This document shows positions 46,299 through 58,675 of a stretch of 64,000 nt of DNA, in pieces; the first letter of the stretch is position 1; each line of letters begins with the position of its first letter. Below the pieces are notes generated by a model. That model ran no database searches. It saw only the letters and a program-made list of their open reading frames with translations, and was not told the DNA's origin. Origin of the DNA: Phyto melanocephala (Eukaryota > Arthropoda > Insecta > Diptera > Rhinophoridae); contig OW799235.1 in NCBI GenBank assembly GCA_941918925.1, positions 105,107,947 through 105,171,946 on the forward strand, written 5' to 3'. A program made the position numbers and the translations under genes.

Positions 46299-48565
46299 CA
46301 AGTAAGAGCACTATATTCGGCTGTGCCGAATCTTTTATACCCACCACCAATTTTGTGTACATTTAAAGCACAATATTTATTATTTTGTTAATCGCTATAG
46401 AATAATCTCTTTATAATAAAATATGTATCACTTTCTTTGTATAGGGTGGTTAAATTTTAAGGGCCCATGTTTAAGGTGAACCACACCTAAACTTCGACTT
46501 TTTTCTTGCATTTCATTTGACATTTCTCAATCTCAGACTAACTCAATTTGTACCTTGGAAAGATACGCAATCGAGCAACGCTTTTAAATATTAAAGATTT
46601 TTATAAAAATGGGCGTTCAAATCAAAATGCATTTTGTGCACTTCGTGATTCTTTTGGTCAACATAATCGTTCGAATTCGTCCACAATCGTGAGAATTGTA
46701 AAAAATATTTAAATGTCTGCAAAGCAGGTCTGTATGAAATGTGAAAACATCTGTGAATGCCATCTTAGTTCGTTGAAATGGAAACATTATTGTTTTTCAC
46801 GATAACGTGGCAAAACAGCAAGCAACCTCGACTCATCATCGTGCCCAACAATTGAACATCAACAGTGTCATTGAAAATATGGACTATCGGATCGAGGTGT
46901 GCCGCCTAGGTTGGGGGGGCCATATGGCCGATATTTTGTTTCATACATAATTGAAGCATACAAATATTATCATTATAAAAATAAGTGATAATAATTTCAT
47001 AATAATTTTATTCAAAATCAACATAGTCCCTTAAAATAAAACCACCTATTGTAACTTTGGTAGGCTAGTAAAATGTTTTCGTAAATTTAGTCTTTCAATA
47101 AAAGTGGCCGTTAAAATACGCGTGTCAAAAAAGTTTCTGCTAATAAACATAACTTAGATATTTCAATATAGCACTTTAGTATTCCAAAATATTTATTCAT
47201 AGAGAAATTACATGAATTTAAGAGGAAAGTTTTATCTACGAAATAGTGCTAATTTATTTTGTTATCTTATGTTCTCCTGAAGTTATGCTCTATTAAAAAT
47301 GGGAATTTAGGAAAATTTTGACCTAAGTAAAAAAAAATTATCTCTAAACATTATAAACAATTTATTTTCATGTACTAATGGCTAACAAATTTTAAAAGTA
47401 TACAAGACTTATTTCGTTTGAAAATCTTTTAAAAGCAAAATGTTATAGAAGTTTAAAAATCAAAATCTTACTAATAAATTTCCCGTTTTAGCAAAATGCT
47501 GAGAATGTATATCTTGAATCACCCTGTGGCCCTTAAAATTTAACCACCCTTTACAAAAGAATAGATAGATAAAAATATAATTTGACTAAAAAATGTTTTT
47601 TTAAATATTCAAATACATATTTTAAATCTACTGATGCACATTTTTTTATATTTTTAAATCTATAACCTCATAAAACTCTGGGAACAAATAGGTATGTATG
47701 TTTAGAGTTTGGCACAAATTGTTATTCTAGCTAATTTTTTGTCAACAACCTCGGTCATTTTCGTTTTCACTAACCCTCATTAAAAATCCCTTGTGGAATG
47801 AAAAAGGTTGTTAGCATACCATCTAGTAGTTGCTAGTAGAGTCATCTATCTTATCATCTTTATCTTATATTTAGCTACAGAACAATAAATGGCGCAGTGT
47901 AAGATGAATAAATGCTAATATATATGACTAATATATTTTTATAAAAATTTAAAGAAAAAAGTGTGCGTGGCACATCTTTTTTCCGTTATAACGAAGACTT
48001 TGACCAAAAAGCCATGTTTGCAAACAACATAATCGTATATATAGTTTTGTCAGTTTTATTACGTTTTAAATTTTAAATATACACTGTGCGGTATAAATTT
48101 TCGTACATTTTTATCTATAACTCTTTTCCTAATTCAGCGATTTTCAGCGAAAAATATTCTTTTGACTCGATAAATATATATTCGAAGTTTCATGACTCTA
48201 CGTTTATGCGTCTGGACACAATTCAATTTTATTCGATGTGCGAAGGACACGGTTTTTTCGACCTACTCTTGCTTTACGAGCTAGAACTCTCTTCCTAATA
48301 TTCCAATTTAGCCCGTTTTCAATACCAAACAAACCTTTTCTATAAGAAAGATTCTGGCAAAATTTGAGCCCCCTAGCTTTTTCGGTGCGACCTCTATCGT
48401 GCTTTCAACAGACGGACAGACGAACGGACATAGCTAGATCGTCATCAAATCAAACCCTGATTCAGAATATATATACTTTATGGGGTCTAAAATGGATATT
48501 TCGATCGAAACGGAATAACAAAATGAATATACCTCCACCATTTTTTTGGTGGCGGGTATAAAAAT
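46299..48565 (+). mobile_element. Hairpin-start repeat, copy C
   Basis: It starts CAAGTAAGAGCACTATATTC with the perfect hairpin ATTCGGC-TGT-GCCGAAT (46315-46331) and TATACCCACCACCA. It ends CCACCATTTTTTTGGTGGCG-GGTATAAAA. It carries the ~600-bp MITE at 46442-47050 and an unrelated insert of about 0.7 kb (roughly 47240-47955). That insert includes a solo MITE end, GGCCCTTAAAATTTAACCAC, at about 47529-47548. Frames at 48086-48631 are repeat translations. Confidence 0.8.
46442..47050 (+). mobile_element. Mariner-derived ~600-bp MITE inside copy C
   Basis: It starts TAGGGTGGTTAAATTTTAAG after TA (46440-46441) and ends near AAAACCACCTATTG. Readable remnants include RYAIEQ-like and HFGQHNRS-like segments and the CTCGACTCATCATCG block. 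It is at the same TA as in copies B and D. Confidence 0.75.
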
Positions 48566-49937
48566 AACAAAAAAATAAACAAAATGATTATTATTTACTG
48601 ACAGAAAAAAACCTCCTAAAATGAGGTTCATAATTTGATGGGAAAAATAGAACTCTCTTTTAACAGTTTTAACCGAACTTTTAATTTTTTGTTAAAATAT
48701 GTTTCCTATGAAGTTCAGATCCATTTTAAAAGATCACCATAGGTTCTTATAGAATACTTCAATACAAAAATATATTGGTGTATGACAGTATAGGTCTCCA
48801 TTAACTCTAAAATGAAAAGTTTTTGAATTTATATTTTCTGGATAACTGTTACTTATGGTCTCTGGTCTTATATAAATACGTAAACAATAGAAATAGCAAA
48901 CTCCTAGTAACTTTCAAATCATTGCAGTTTAATACATTAGCGCTAATAATGACTAATAAACAAACTTTTAAATTCTTAGATAATATAATGGAATTAAATA
49001 TTCAAAGGCCTAGGTGAGCTGTCTAAAGGTCTTCTCGCCATGATTTTTATTATTTTCTTTAATGATTAATTGAAATTAGTTAACTACAAAATTAAACAAA
49101 TATACGATAAATTTATTTATCCCTAAAAGAAGGTTGGTTATAACAATGACTTTTAGGTAATAAAGCAAAATTTAACTTGTCTAATTTTAAGTCTTATTAT
49201 ATTGAGTTACATATCATACGAAAAATATTTAATTTTAATTTTAAATTGTAAATTTTTTTCTGAAAAGGTGCCATTATCAAAAACATATTTATTTACACTT
49301 CTTTTTGCAACCATAAATAAACATAAGTATGTTTATGCATGTGTATACGTGACTACTAATGTATGACTTTGTATCTTTTATGGTTGAATATTGTGGCAGC
49401 TAATTTTTTCTACTGGTTTTAATTTTTTCAATTATTGTTATATCGTGGTTTATATGCGGCTTTGTCCATTGGCTTTTTATGAGCATTTAAATATTTAATA
49501 TCAATTGATGTTTTATGTTTTAATATTAATATACTCTACCATAGTCAATATATTTTAATTTATTCAGTGACTGATTAACATTCATGTTATTAGACTTATC
49601 AAAATACAAACTTTACGATTTGCTTCACTAATTATTTGTGGTATTAAATTCAAACTGTAAGCAATATAGAAATTATCCGGTATAGACAAAAGCCATGAAC
49701 TTAACTACTGTTGCCAAGACTTTTCGTGGACAACAATATATTAACATCAACTCGTCTTCTTTCTCAGAACATGAAAATTTGTCGGACTTATCTAACCAGA
49801 ATTTAGCATAAAGACCTCGGTATGTCGATCGCTTTGGGTTAAATTCTCCGAAAATTTTTTTAAAAATCAAGTTGATGAAATACAGTAAATCTGCAGGATT
49901 TGAAAGTGATATGGTTTGGCTCGTTCATTTATAGCTA
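48566..49937. other. AT-rich intronic stretch
   Basis: The frame at 49673-49870 (minus) is unrecognised and lies in slightly less AT-rich sequence. TTTTAG|GTAATA near 49155 is a weak recursive-splice look-alike. Nothing else is supported. Confidence 0.4.
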
Positions 49938-50665
49938 CACGCAAAGAAAAAATATGGTTGTGGTAACCATAATCGAAGAGCAACATACTATGATTGAATT
50001 GTATGATTATGTTTAAAATAATAATGGTTACCAGTTATCACTATTATGTTTAATTAAATTATCATTCAATAATCATTTATATGACTACAATTGAAATCGA
50101 CAATCTTTGCTTTTTTACAGCAAATTATTGTCTTTTTCTGTAACATACACATGTTGATTGTATACTCACCAATTTAATTACAATTTTTTACCAATATCTA
50201 TTTACATTTTCTCGTTTATTTTTAAATTTTCTTTAATTTTTCAAAATTTTTTTTGGTTCCTTTTTTTGACATCTCAAACTTTTAAAATAATAAAAATTTA
50301 TTCAGCAAGAAGAAGAACAATTGAAATCAAATTATTATTAAAAAAAAAATCATAGCTTGATTATTGTGTTGTCTCACTTATTATTTAATGATTATTTTTA
50401 ATTTTTAATGATTTTGAATATAATTTTATCTTTGTCAAATTAATTTTTTTAAATCATACTATTTTTAAATAATAACCATTTTAAAATTTTTACGAAAAGT
50501 AAACATTAAATGATAGAATTTAAACAAATGCTTGAATATTGTGACAAAATATATGATGAAATGAAACAAAAATAACTATTACTTGTTTTCGACAACCAAA
50601 TATTGTTTTAGAAAAAATAATATGACCGTCGTGATCATGTCGTAACCACGGTTTTTCTTTGCGTG
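49938..50665. mobile_element. CACGC-end MITE, copy 3 (728 bp, intact ends)
   Basis: CACGCAAAGAAAAAATATGG at the left and inverted CACGCAAAGAAAAACCGTGG at the right are each bordered by TA (49936-49937, 50666-50667). It is the best preserved copy of the family and shows the uninterrupted sequence at the place where copy B inserted in the 40.7-kb member. Confidence 0.85.
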
Positions 50666-51480
50666 TATCTACGCTCTAATGACAAAACAATATTTCCGAT
50701 TTTCATCAACATTAATATAGCTGCCTGCTATCCTGCTATATATTATTCCGTTTGCAATTTTTACTATATTCATTTTTGATCTCATAAGGTATATATTTTC
50801 GGAAAGCTTTATTCGTGCTTTGGCTCAAATCACTCTTAATACCCCCCAACATGTTGTATGGAGCTATGTGGAGTATGAATTAGTAATGCTAATCGTAAAA
50901 AATTTGGTCACTAATAGGCAAAGTTATAGGCGAAACTAATTTTGAAAATGACACATCTGTCTATATGCTTATATTAAAACACTAAAGCACTTAACTAATT
51001 TTTGGACACGCTAAAGACACTTAAAACAAGCCTTAGTCTCTAAAGCTTTTGCTGAAAATAATTGCAATATCGATATAAAACTAACTTCAAAAATGCATGG
51101 TACGCAATAAATTTATATGTGGATCAAATCTGGTAATTGAAAATGTACCTATTTCTGGCCCCTCAATATTTTAAGCAATTAAAGTTACAAAAAACTATAA
51201 AAAATTAATAAAGTGGCGGATAAAAGGGTCAAATGAATAATATCGGCATCAAATAAATATAACGACTTAACTTGACAGCATACATATGAGTGAGTTAAAT
51301 CCAACATAGTACCTGAACAAATTGGCGATGATTTTTTTTCAACCCATCAATATGAATATCAAATAAAAATGCTTGATTAGTACATATATTATAACATGTA
51401 GTTTCTGAAAGGAACAATCAACTCTTTCGATATGAATATGTTTAATTTCACTCCAGCTGCGTGCTACATTTGTTATTTTG
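50666..51480. other. Non-coding stretch
   Basis: A CTCATAAGGTATATATTTTC segment near 50780-50800 faintly recalls the body of the hairpin-start repeats. No exon is supported. Confidence 0.35.
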
Positions 51481-51489
51481 GTACCCAGC

Positions 51490-52030
51490 TTTCTCTTCTA
51501 TGTATCAAATTTAACTGTTACGTGACATTGACCTGACGAGTTCCTCGGCTACTATTGAAATCTCAATAGGTTCTAAGATTTACGTCAGATCCGCACAGCA
51601 ACGTAAAAAAAACAAGTGGTACTTAACAAACATTCTTACACTTTATATACCGGACTGACGATGCTATGAAACAGATGTTGGTCTCCATTTGCCCACCCAA
51701 CAATTTCGTAGTATGTCACCCATAAATTTTACTCTACGAATAGGAATTTAAGTAAATTGCCATTCTGCCAATATCGTCGGATAACTTACTAATGTGTGGC
51801 TATTCCAGCGCCACAAACATCTACGTACCTACAACTTGATGGGTGGTATTTCAAAGATTTTTGCTACTTTTTTTTCAGGCTTAAATATACGTAGGATTCT
51901 ACGGGGACATCTCTTTACAAATACTGGTATGCTACTGATGTGTTTAGAAGCAGCTTTTTTTATTCACTGCCATACAGCAATAGAGTTAGACTTCATTTAT
52001 ACCTACACAAAATGTAGTACTTAAGGGATT
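51490..52030 (+). pseudogene. Possible LINE RNase H C-terminal relic
   Basis: A plus frame at 51794-52024 contains GLNIRRILRGHLFTNTGMLL. This loosely fits the LxRRxxRxLxGxLTGH..L..HL block that ends RNase H domains of jockey/R1-type elements. The usual cysteine pair after it is not clear and the upstream catalytic residues are not seen. It could be a chance match in a short frame. Confidence 0.25.
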
Positions 52031-52700
52031 TTGAGCGAAATCTTGTTAATTTTTACCAGATTTCCCATACAAAATGAAATCTACTTCGCCACTAGATTTT
52101 GGCAGAATCTACTTAAAATCTAGTACTACTTAGTAATGCAACTGTGTTTTTTTTATTAAATTGTAATAAAACATACTAAAATTCAATCATAATAAATAAG
52201 GTGGTTGAAATTGCACAAGTATTTTATTGTTTACACCGTTTTTTATACGGAGTTTGAATTTTGGAGAAGTTGAGCATAGAGAGTCTCTTAGACCACCTTG
52301 CAAATAAATATAAGGTTTGAAAACGAAATCTTGCAAAATGTCAAAAAACAGTGGTATAAATTTACTACATTTCGCTCAGGTGTAAATGTAGTATTAAAGA
52401 TTTTGAGTTTAAAGTTTGTATAAAGGAGATTTAAAAGTCCGTCTCGCCTTGTCCAATCTGGTTTCCAAATTCTGAGAATAACCAGAATGTAAAAGTAAAA
52501 CTCAAGTAATAAAAAAAGAAGTTACATCCTTTACAGGCTGGTGTAGTTAAAGGAATACCTGAGTAATTGACGCATTTATGCCTAAAATTTTGGTTGCTTA
52601 ACTAATATATTGTTAACTATGTACAAATTAAAAAAAATCATAAAAAAAAAAAATGAAAAATAGCATACAACATTAAACCTAGGCTAAGCTACGATGTACT
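52031..52700. other. AT-rich intronic stretch
   Basis: Nothing recognisable. Confidence 0.35.
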
Positions 52701-52704
52701 TACT

Positions 52705-52775
52705 AAACCAATCTACATGATGGTGAAGGTCATTATTGGATTCGGCACAACCTCATATAGCATTATTACTTGTTA
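52705..52775 (-). mobile_element. Degraded start of a hairpin-start repeat
   Basis: Inverted, the segment reads ACAAGTAATAATGCTATATG, AGGTTGTGCCGAATCC and a following TGACCTTCACCATCATG, matching the family start ACAAGTAAGAGC-CTATAT-GGCTGTGCCGAAT. Where the element ends is unknown. Confidence 0.5.
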
Positions 52776-54930
52776 TTAATAAACTATTTAAAAATCTATT
52801 CCCAATATGGTGCTGACAGCACATAGTAGTATTTTGTGTTTAAAACACAGGACACAGTAACGGATACAGCTACTTTTAATTCTATATGTACCGTGAAAAA
52901 GTTCATAAAAACCTTTAAAACTAAATTATCAATTGCGGATGACATAAAAGACAAAAGCTATTGAAAGCATTCGTAGCCCCAAAGATAAGATAGTATTCAA
53001 CCACTAGTGGCATAAAGTTGCGCTTTACATAAAAAAAATTCAGCACATTTAAAGAAAACAAATCAAAATATTTTAATAGTCTGATTCCTGATAACATATA
53101 AAGTCATATGTCATTGTTCACATTACTACATCGTAGTACAGATTGGTTTGGTGTGGTAAAATTTGTTCTGATGACATCATCAAATGCATAATTTATCTTT
53201 TATAATAAATATTCCAGATGAATTTTATTTACTTTGATTAACTTGTTAAAAAGGTATTGCTGCTTGACCTAACAAGCTGAAAAGGTTCAGAAGAGTCTAG
53301 GCATTTAAAACCAACTCAGATTAGTATTATTAAATCAATTCGATTAATCAAATGTACTGAAATTTTACGGAATGGCAAACTTATATATAAATACAGTCCT
53401 TTAAGTTTTATCTATTAAATTATTCCTTTCCCTCCAATAACAAGCTAAATATTAATAAACTCTCAGTAATTTCCTAATTTTTATAATCGACATAATTGGA
53501 AATTTAGTTTACTCTGGCAAAATTACACGCACATACAAAAACTCAATCACTTTATTTTGTATGACATTTAATTTAATTATCCCTTAATATAAGCAGCTCG
53601 GCAATAATAAAAATATATATTAAAAATCGAAACTTTAGCTATTTTTAAATTAGTTATATTTTTATTAACACTAACAAAAGTTACTTCTATAAGTAACAGG
53701 AAAAAATAATAAAAATAACAATATCGCATAAATAATTGAATAGAAAAACCTTTGGCGCCATAACACTATTAAATAAATGAATAAATAACTAAATGAAGAA
53801 AAGAAAAATTAAAACAAATAATACAAAAAATACAAACAAAAACTAACTAATATAAAAAGTATAAAAAAATACAAAACTGTATGGGAAATTAAGGGCAATC
53901 AATAGAAATATATTTAGGAAACAGTTGTTGCCATTACAAATATCATTGTCGAAATAAAAGACAAACAAATAATACAAGCACAATACATGTACATACATAT
54001 TTTTGTCTGAATGTATGTGTGTGTTTGTATTAAGGTTTAAATAAAAGTTTACTCTTTTGTATTTAGTTTGTTTGTTGTTGATATTAAAAAGTTTTTTTTT
54101 GTCGTTTTATCGTTTAAAAACGAAAAAATAAAAACAATAACGAGAACCAATAACAATTGCTACTCAGGCTTATGTGTTTCCAATAAAAATGCATAATTTA
54201 TAGACACCAGACACATTAAGGAAAACTTTTTGGTTATAAACAGTATTGAACTCAATTATAATTTCCGGTCAAAAATATCAACTATACACTTACTCTACAA
54301 TCATTACATGTAATTTCAAAGCTTAGTCAACAAAGTAAAATGGTAAAACTAATAGTTTTACAAATCAAATGTAAATAGAAATTGAAGAAGCCTTGAGTTT
54401 GAAAATATATTTCATAACAAAGTCGATTACCAAACTAACAATTTATGTTTGTAAAAATTACAACTTTTAGAAAATTTTCCGTTTATTTAGTTTATCAACG
54501 AATTAAGACGCCTAAGAGCTGTTCTAGAAAGGGATTATGTCAAACTACATAAATATAATTTAAAACTTAAACAAAAAAAAATGTGTTGCACTCGTTTTGT
54601 GTAGAGAAGCAAAGACAAGTCGTCGTAAAACAGAAATAAAACAAAATATTTTTTTTTATTATTTAGAAGGTGTCTCAAACTGAGCGATACATTTTAACTG
54701 CACAAAAACATATCTTATGTTAAGCAGAATCTAATTGTTTGTATTTTACAAAACCGTACACAGGTTCACGATTGTAAGAAATAGCATATTGTATAACCGG
54801 CCACAATGGCTTCAAGTAAATGTATCCTTATGTTCTTCTTGTTGTAAGCATGATGTCTTGGGGAGAGACCAATAGGCGAAAACTGATAAAAAGACCCCAC
54901 ACTAGAGGCTCCAATTTTCATTGCATAGAG
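52776..54930. other. AT-rich intronic stretch
   Basis: No exon or element is supported. Long runs of AATA/AAAATA and one GTGTGTGTTTG patch near 54010-54030. The minus frame 54766-54954 probably covers the 3' flank of the next LINE fragment. Confidence 0.4.
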
Positions 54931-54934
54931 GTCA

Positions 54935-55345
54935 TCGTTCAACCGGGTCGGCAAGGGCTAATGAATCGATCCTCTTGAGTCGAGTATTTCCATTATAATA
55001 CAGTATATTCTATGCGAGAGGATTTGGATGAATTTCCAGCTTTCGTACATATTTTGAGCAGAACGTTTTTATTTCGTCGTGAACAAATGTAATATAAGGG
55101 TCCTTCTAAATATTCGCGTTACTAATAAACCTCGGGTATCCAGTAATAAGTCGCAATATATTGTTTTGTCGTCTTTGTAAGTTAGAAGCAGAAGCTGTTC
55201 CCCATAATTGGATACCATAGGTTCATATTGGCTTATGAAAGCTTTGTAGAGTAGAACCTTGTAGTTAAGGTTAAGAGCAGAATGAGAACAAAGAAGCCAC
55301 TGAAGTTGTAGTGTCTTGAGTTTGAGTTTTATGGATTTGGATTCG
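54935..55345 (-). pseudogene. Jockey-clade LINE, ORF2 C-terminus
   Basis: On the minus strand the segments are, in order: LKTLQLQWLLCSHSALNLNY, KVLLYKAFISQYEPYGIQLW, GTASASNLQRRQNNILRLIT, GYPRFISNANI, FVHDEIKTFCSKYVRKLEIH and PNPLA, ending near RLKRIDSLALADPVE. This is the characteristic C-terminal part of jockey-type reverse transcriptases (YKA...YGIQLWGTAS...LR.I...P.Y.SN..I..DL). At least two frameshifts occur and the catalytic domain is absent. It is a third LINE lineage in the window. Confidence 0.85.
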
Positions 55346-55650
55346 ATATGCTGAGATCAGGTGATAAATTTGAATTAGGATAGCGATGTTATTTTTCTTC
55401 AGATATTGAATCTTTAAATCAATGAATTACCTTAGTGGATGAGTCCCTGCAGGAAATTATATCATAACTACAGTATTTGTTTTACATAAATATACAATCA
55501 TTCTAGTATTGTTTACCTATCTCGCCCAATATTAATCTCTAAATGTATACCAATAATCTCTGATAAAAAAAAAACTAACGAACGTAATAAAATTTATTTT
55601 AATTTAGTTTTGATTAACTTTGAACGCACAATCCTCCATTTCTATTTAAT
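55346..55650. other. AT-rich intronic stretch
   Basis: Nothing recognisable before the candidate recursive splice site. Confidence 0.35.
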
Positions 55651-55684
55651 ATTTATATTTTTGTTTTTTTACTTTCAGGTATGT
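55651..55684 (+). promoter_or_regulatory. Candidate recursive splice site (zero-length exon)
   Basis: A T-rich tract ending TTTGTTTTTTTACTTTCAG meets GTATGTATG with no base between acceptor and donor (junction 55678/55679). This is the form of ratchet points in long fly introns: splice to the AG, then reuse the regenerated donor. It is on the same strand as the Zasp-like exon and about 27 kb into its presumed intron. No other site in the window combines such a tract with CAG|GTRNGT. Confidence 0.55.
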
Positions 55685-56134
55685 ATGCAACAATTATGTT
55701 TTAAACTAAACTCTTGAAGGAAAAACACTAGTAACTTTGGTAATATAATATATTAACACATTAACTGGCGTTTCCAGTAACAATATGTATGTATAATTAA
55801 CCACACAAGCGACAAAAATGCGATTGGAGAACAACAATTAAATTTACACATCCACGACAAAATGAAGTTGTACAATGAGTACGCACGCTACCCCATTTCA
55901 AGGTTGTGTTTGCAGCATATGTGTGTATGCGGTGACGAAACACACAACATAATACAATAAAAGAGAGAATAAAAGTGATAATCATGATGAAATTTTTAAC
56001 AGTTAATGTTAAATATCAAATAACCATTAAATTGTCAACATTAAAATTACAACAATGTTATATAACCAACAAATAAAGATAATAGTAACGTAAACTCTTT
56101 CTTAAAACATAATAGTAAGTAAGTACCAATAAAG
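55685..56134. other. AT-rich intronic stretch
   Basis: No exon follows the acceptor; the frame at 55797-55985 (minus) shows no domain. Confidence 0.4.
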
Positions 56135-56264
56135 ACAAGTAAGAGCACTATATTCGGCTGCGCCGAATCTTTTATACCCACCACATTAAAGCACAATATT
56201 TATTATTTTGTTAATCGCTATGGAATAATCTTTTTTCAATAAAATATGTATCACTTTCTTTGTA

Positions 56265-56862
56265 GAGGGTGGTTAAATTTTAAGGGCCCATGTTGAAGGT
56301 GAACTACACCTAGTCTTTAAATTTGTTTTCTGCATTTCACTTGACATTTCTCAATCTCAAACTTACTCAAATTTATCCGTGGAAAGATACGCAAATGAGC
56401 AACGCTTTAAAGTTATTCAGGTTTTTTTTATAAAAATGGGCGTTTAAATCAAAATGCATTTTGTGCAGTTCGTAATTCTTTTGATCAACATAATCGTTCA
56501 AATTCGTCCACAATCGGGAGAATTGTAAAAAATATTTAAATTTCTGCAAAACAGGTCTGTATAAAATGTTAGAAAATCTGCGAATGCCTTCTTAATTCGT
56601 TGAATTGGAACCATAGTGTGGCAAAAGAGCAGTCAACCTCGACTCATCAACCCAACCCAACAATTGAGCATCAACATTGTCATTGAAAATTTGGGCCATC
56701 AGATAGAGGAGTGGCGCCAAGGATGGGGGGGGGGCATTTGGCCGATATTTTGTTAAATACATAATTGAACCATACAAATATTATAATTACAAAAAGAAAT
56801 AATAATAATATCCTAAATAATTTGTGTTTTATTTAAATTCAACATAAAATTTAACCACCCTT
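56265..56862 (+). mobile_element. Mariner-derived ~600-bp MITE inside copy D
   Basis: GAGGGTGGTTAAATTTTAAG and inverted AAGGGTGGTTAAATTTTATG are flanked by TA (56263-56264, 56863-56864). The plus strand still reads ERYANEQRFKVIQ and then fragments of the FGQHNRSN and STIGRIVKK segments. A C-terminal remnant AKDGGGAFGRYFVKYIIEPY follows the deletion. Confidence 0.85.
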
Positions 56863-56969
56863 TATAACTTCGATATGCTACTAAAATGCTTTTGTAAGTG
56901 TAGTCTTTCAATGAAAGTGGGCGTTAAAGTAGGCATGTCAATAAAGTTTCTGCTAATAAACACAACTTA

Positions 56970-57406
56970 TGGTGTTTTCTTTTCTTACAAACAATGTTGC
57001 CCTTTCATAGTTAAACACTTTTCAAAGGTCGCCTACACCCTAACAAAATGCTACCTTTATAATCAGCAGAATAGAACAGAAATGTTCACCTTTTTTGCAT
57101 GATAGCTGTGTTTTTATGTAAAACCACATTTCTTGCTTCCATTTTAATAATTTGGGACCATAAATTATTTTTAACCACTACAAAAACTTAATTCTACTTT
57201 TTAATATCAACTGTTAAAAAGTGCAATATTCTAACCCTTTGATTTAATTCAGGGTACAACATGTAACATTTTTTGCTATTTTTATGGCAACATTATTACA
57301 AATAATTTGTCACCCGTTTATAATATTGCATATTTTTAAGAAAATAACACAAAAGAAGGCATAGGGCAAAATTAATGCAACATTAACGTCAGAAAAGAAA
57401 ACACGA
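56970..57406. mobile_element. MITE with TTA duplication inside copy D, 437 bp
   Basis: Ends TGGTGTTTTCTTTTCTTAC and inverted TCGTGTTTTCTTTTCTGAC (three mismatches in 19) lie between TTA at 56967-56969 and 57407-57409. Copies A and C show the uninterrupted ACTTAGAT site. A 3-bp TTA duplication suggests PIF/Harbinger. No coding. Confidence 0.8.
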
Positions 57407-57410
57407 TTAG

Positions 57411-58675
57411 ATATTTCAATATAGTACATTATTTTCCCAAAAACTTTATTAATAGAGAAATTACATGAATTTAAGATAAACCGTTATATGGGAGGTAGGC
57501 GTTTATTTGGGCGTGTCATCTAACTATTTGGCACGACAATCACATTGAATAGAAGGATATACGTAGCAAATTTGATCATCATACCTCTAATTTTGGCGGT
57601 TTTATGAGCTTTTAAATTTCATTAACGGTAGATAACGTGATAAGTGGGCGTTATAGTAGGCGTGCCAAAGTTGTTTTTGCGAATGAGTACAACTTAAGTG
57701 TTTCAATATAGCCCTTTATTATTCCAAAATCTTTATTCATAGAGAAATTATATGAATTTTAGGTAAAACGTTATATGGGAGGTGGGCGTAAAAGTGGGCG
57801 TGGCATCTTAATTTTCCGGCACGTTAATGACATTGCCTAGTGGGATATACGTGGCAAATTTTATCATCATACCTCTAGTTTTGGCGGTTTTATGAGCTTT
57901 TAAATTTCATTAACGGTAGATAACGTGAAAAGTGGGCGTTATAGTAGGCGTGTCAAAATTATTTTTACGAATGAGTACAACTTAGGTGTTTCAATATAGC
58001 CCTTTATTATTCCAAAATCTTTATTAATAGAGAAATTATATAAATTTTAGGTAAAACGTTATATGGGAGGTGGGCGTAAAAGTAGGCGTGGCACCTTAAT
58101 TTTCTGGCGCGTTAATGACATTGCCTATGGGGATAGACGTAGCAAATTTTATCATCATACCTCTAATTTTGGCGGTTTTATGAGCTTTTAAATTTCATTA
58201 ACGGTAGATAACGTGAAAAGTGGGCGTTATAGTAGGCGTATCAAAGTTATTTTTACGAATGAGTACAACTTAGGTGTTTCAATATAGCCCTTTTTTTTCC
58301 AAAATCTTTATTAATAGAGAAATTATATGAATTTTAGTTAAAACGTTATATGGGAGGTGGGCGTAAAAGTGGGCGTGGCACCTTAATTTTCTGGCACGTT
58401 AATGACATTGCCTAGTGGGATATACGTAGCAAATTTTATCATCATACCTATAATTTTGGCGGTTTTATGAGCTTTTAAATTTCATTAACGGTAGATAACG
58501 TGAAAAGTGGGCGTTATGGTAGGCGAGTCAAAGTTATTTTTACGAATGAGTACGACTTAGGTGTTTCAATATAGCTCTTTATTATTCCAAAATCTTTATT
58601 AATAGAGAAATTATATGAATTTTAGTTAAAACGTTATATGGGAGGTGGGCGTAAAAGTGGGCGTGGCACATTGAT
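57411..58675 (+). repeat. 287-288-bp tandem array inside copy D
   Basis: Units start at 57411, 57699, 57986, 58274 and 58561 (last partial). Each has TTTCAATATAGCCCTTTATT, GGGAGGTGGGCGTAAAAGTG, a TTTTGGCGGTTTTATGAGCT block and AACGGTAGATAACGTGAAAA, then GTGGGCGTTATAGTAGGCG. Copy B has about one such unit, copies A and C none in full. High identity between the last three units suggests recent amplification. Confidence 0.9.
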
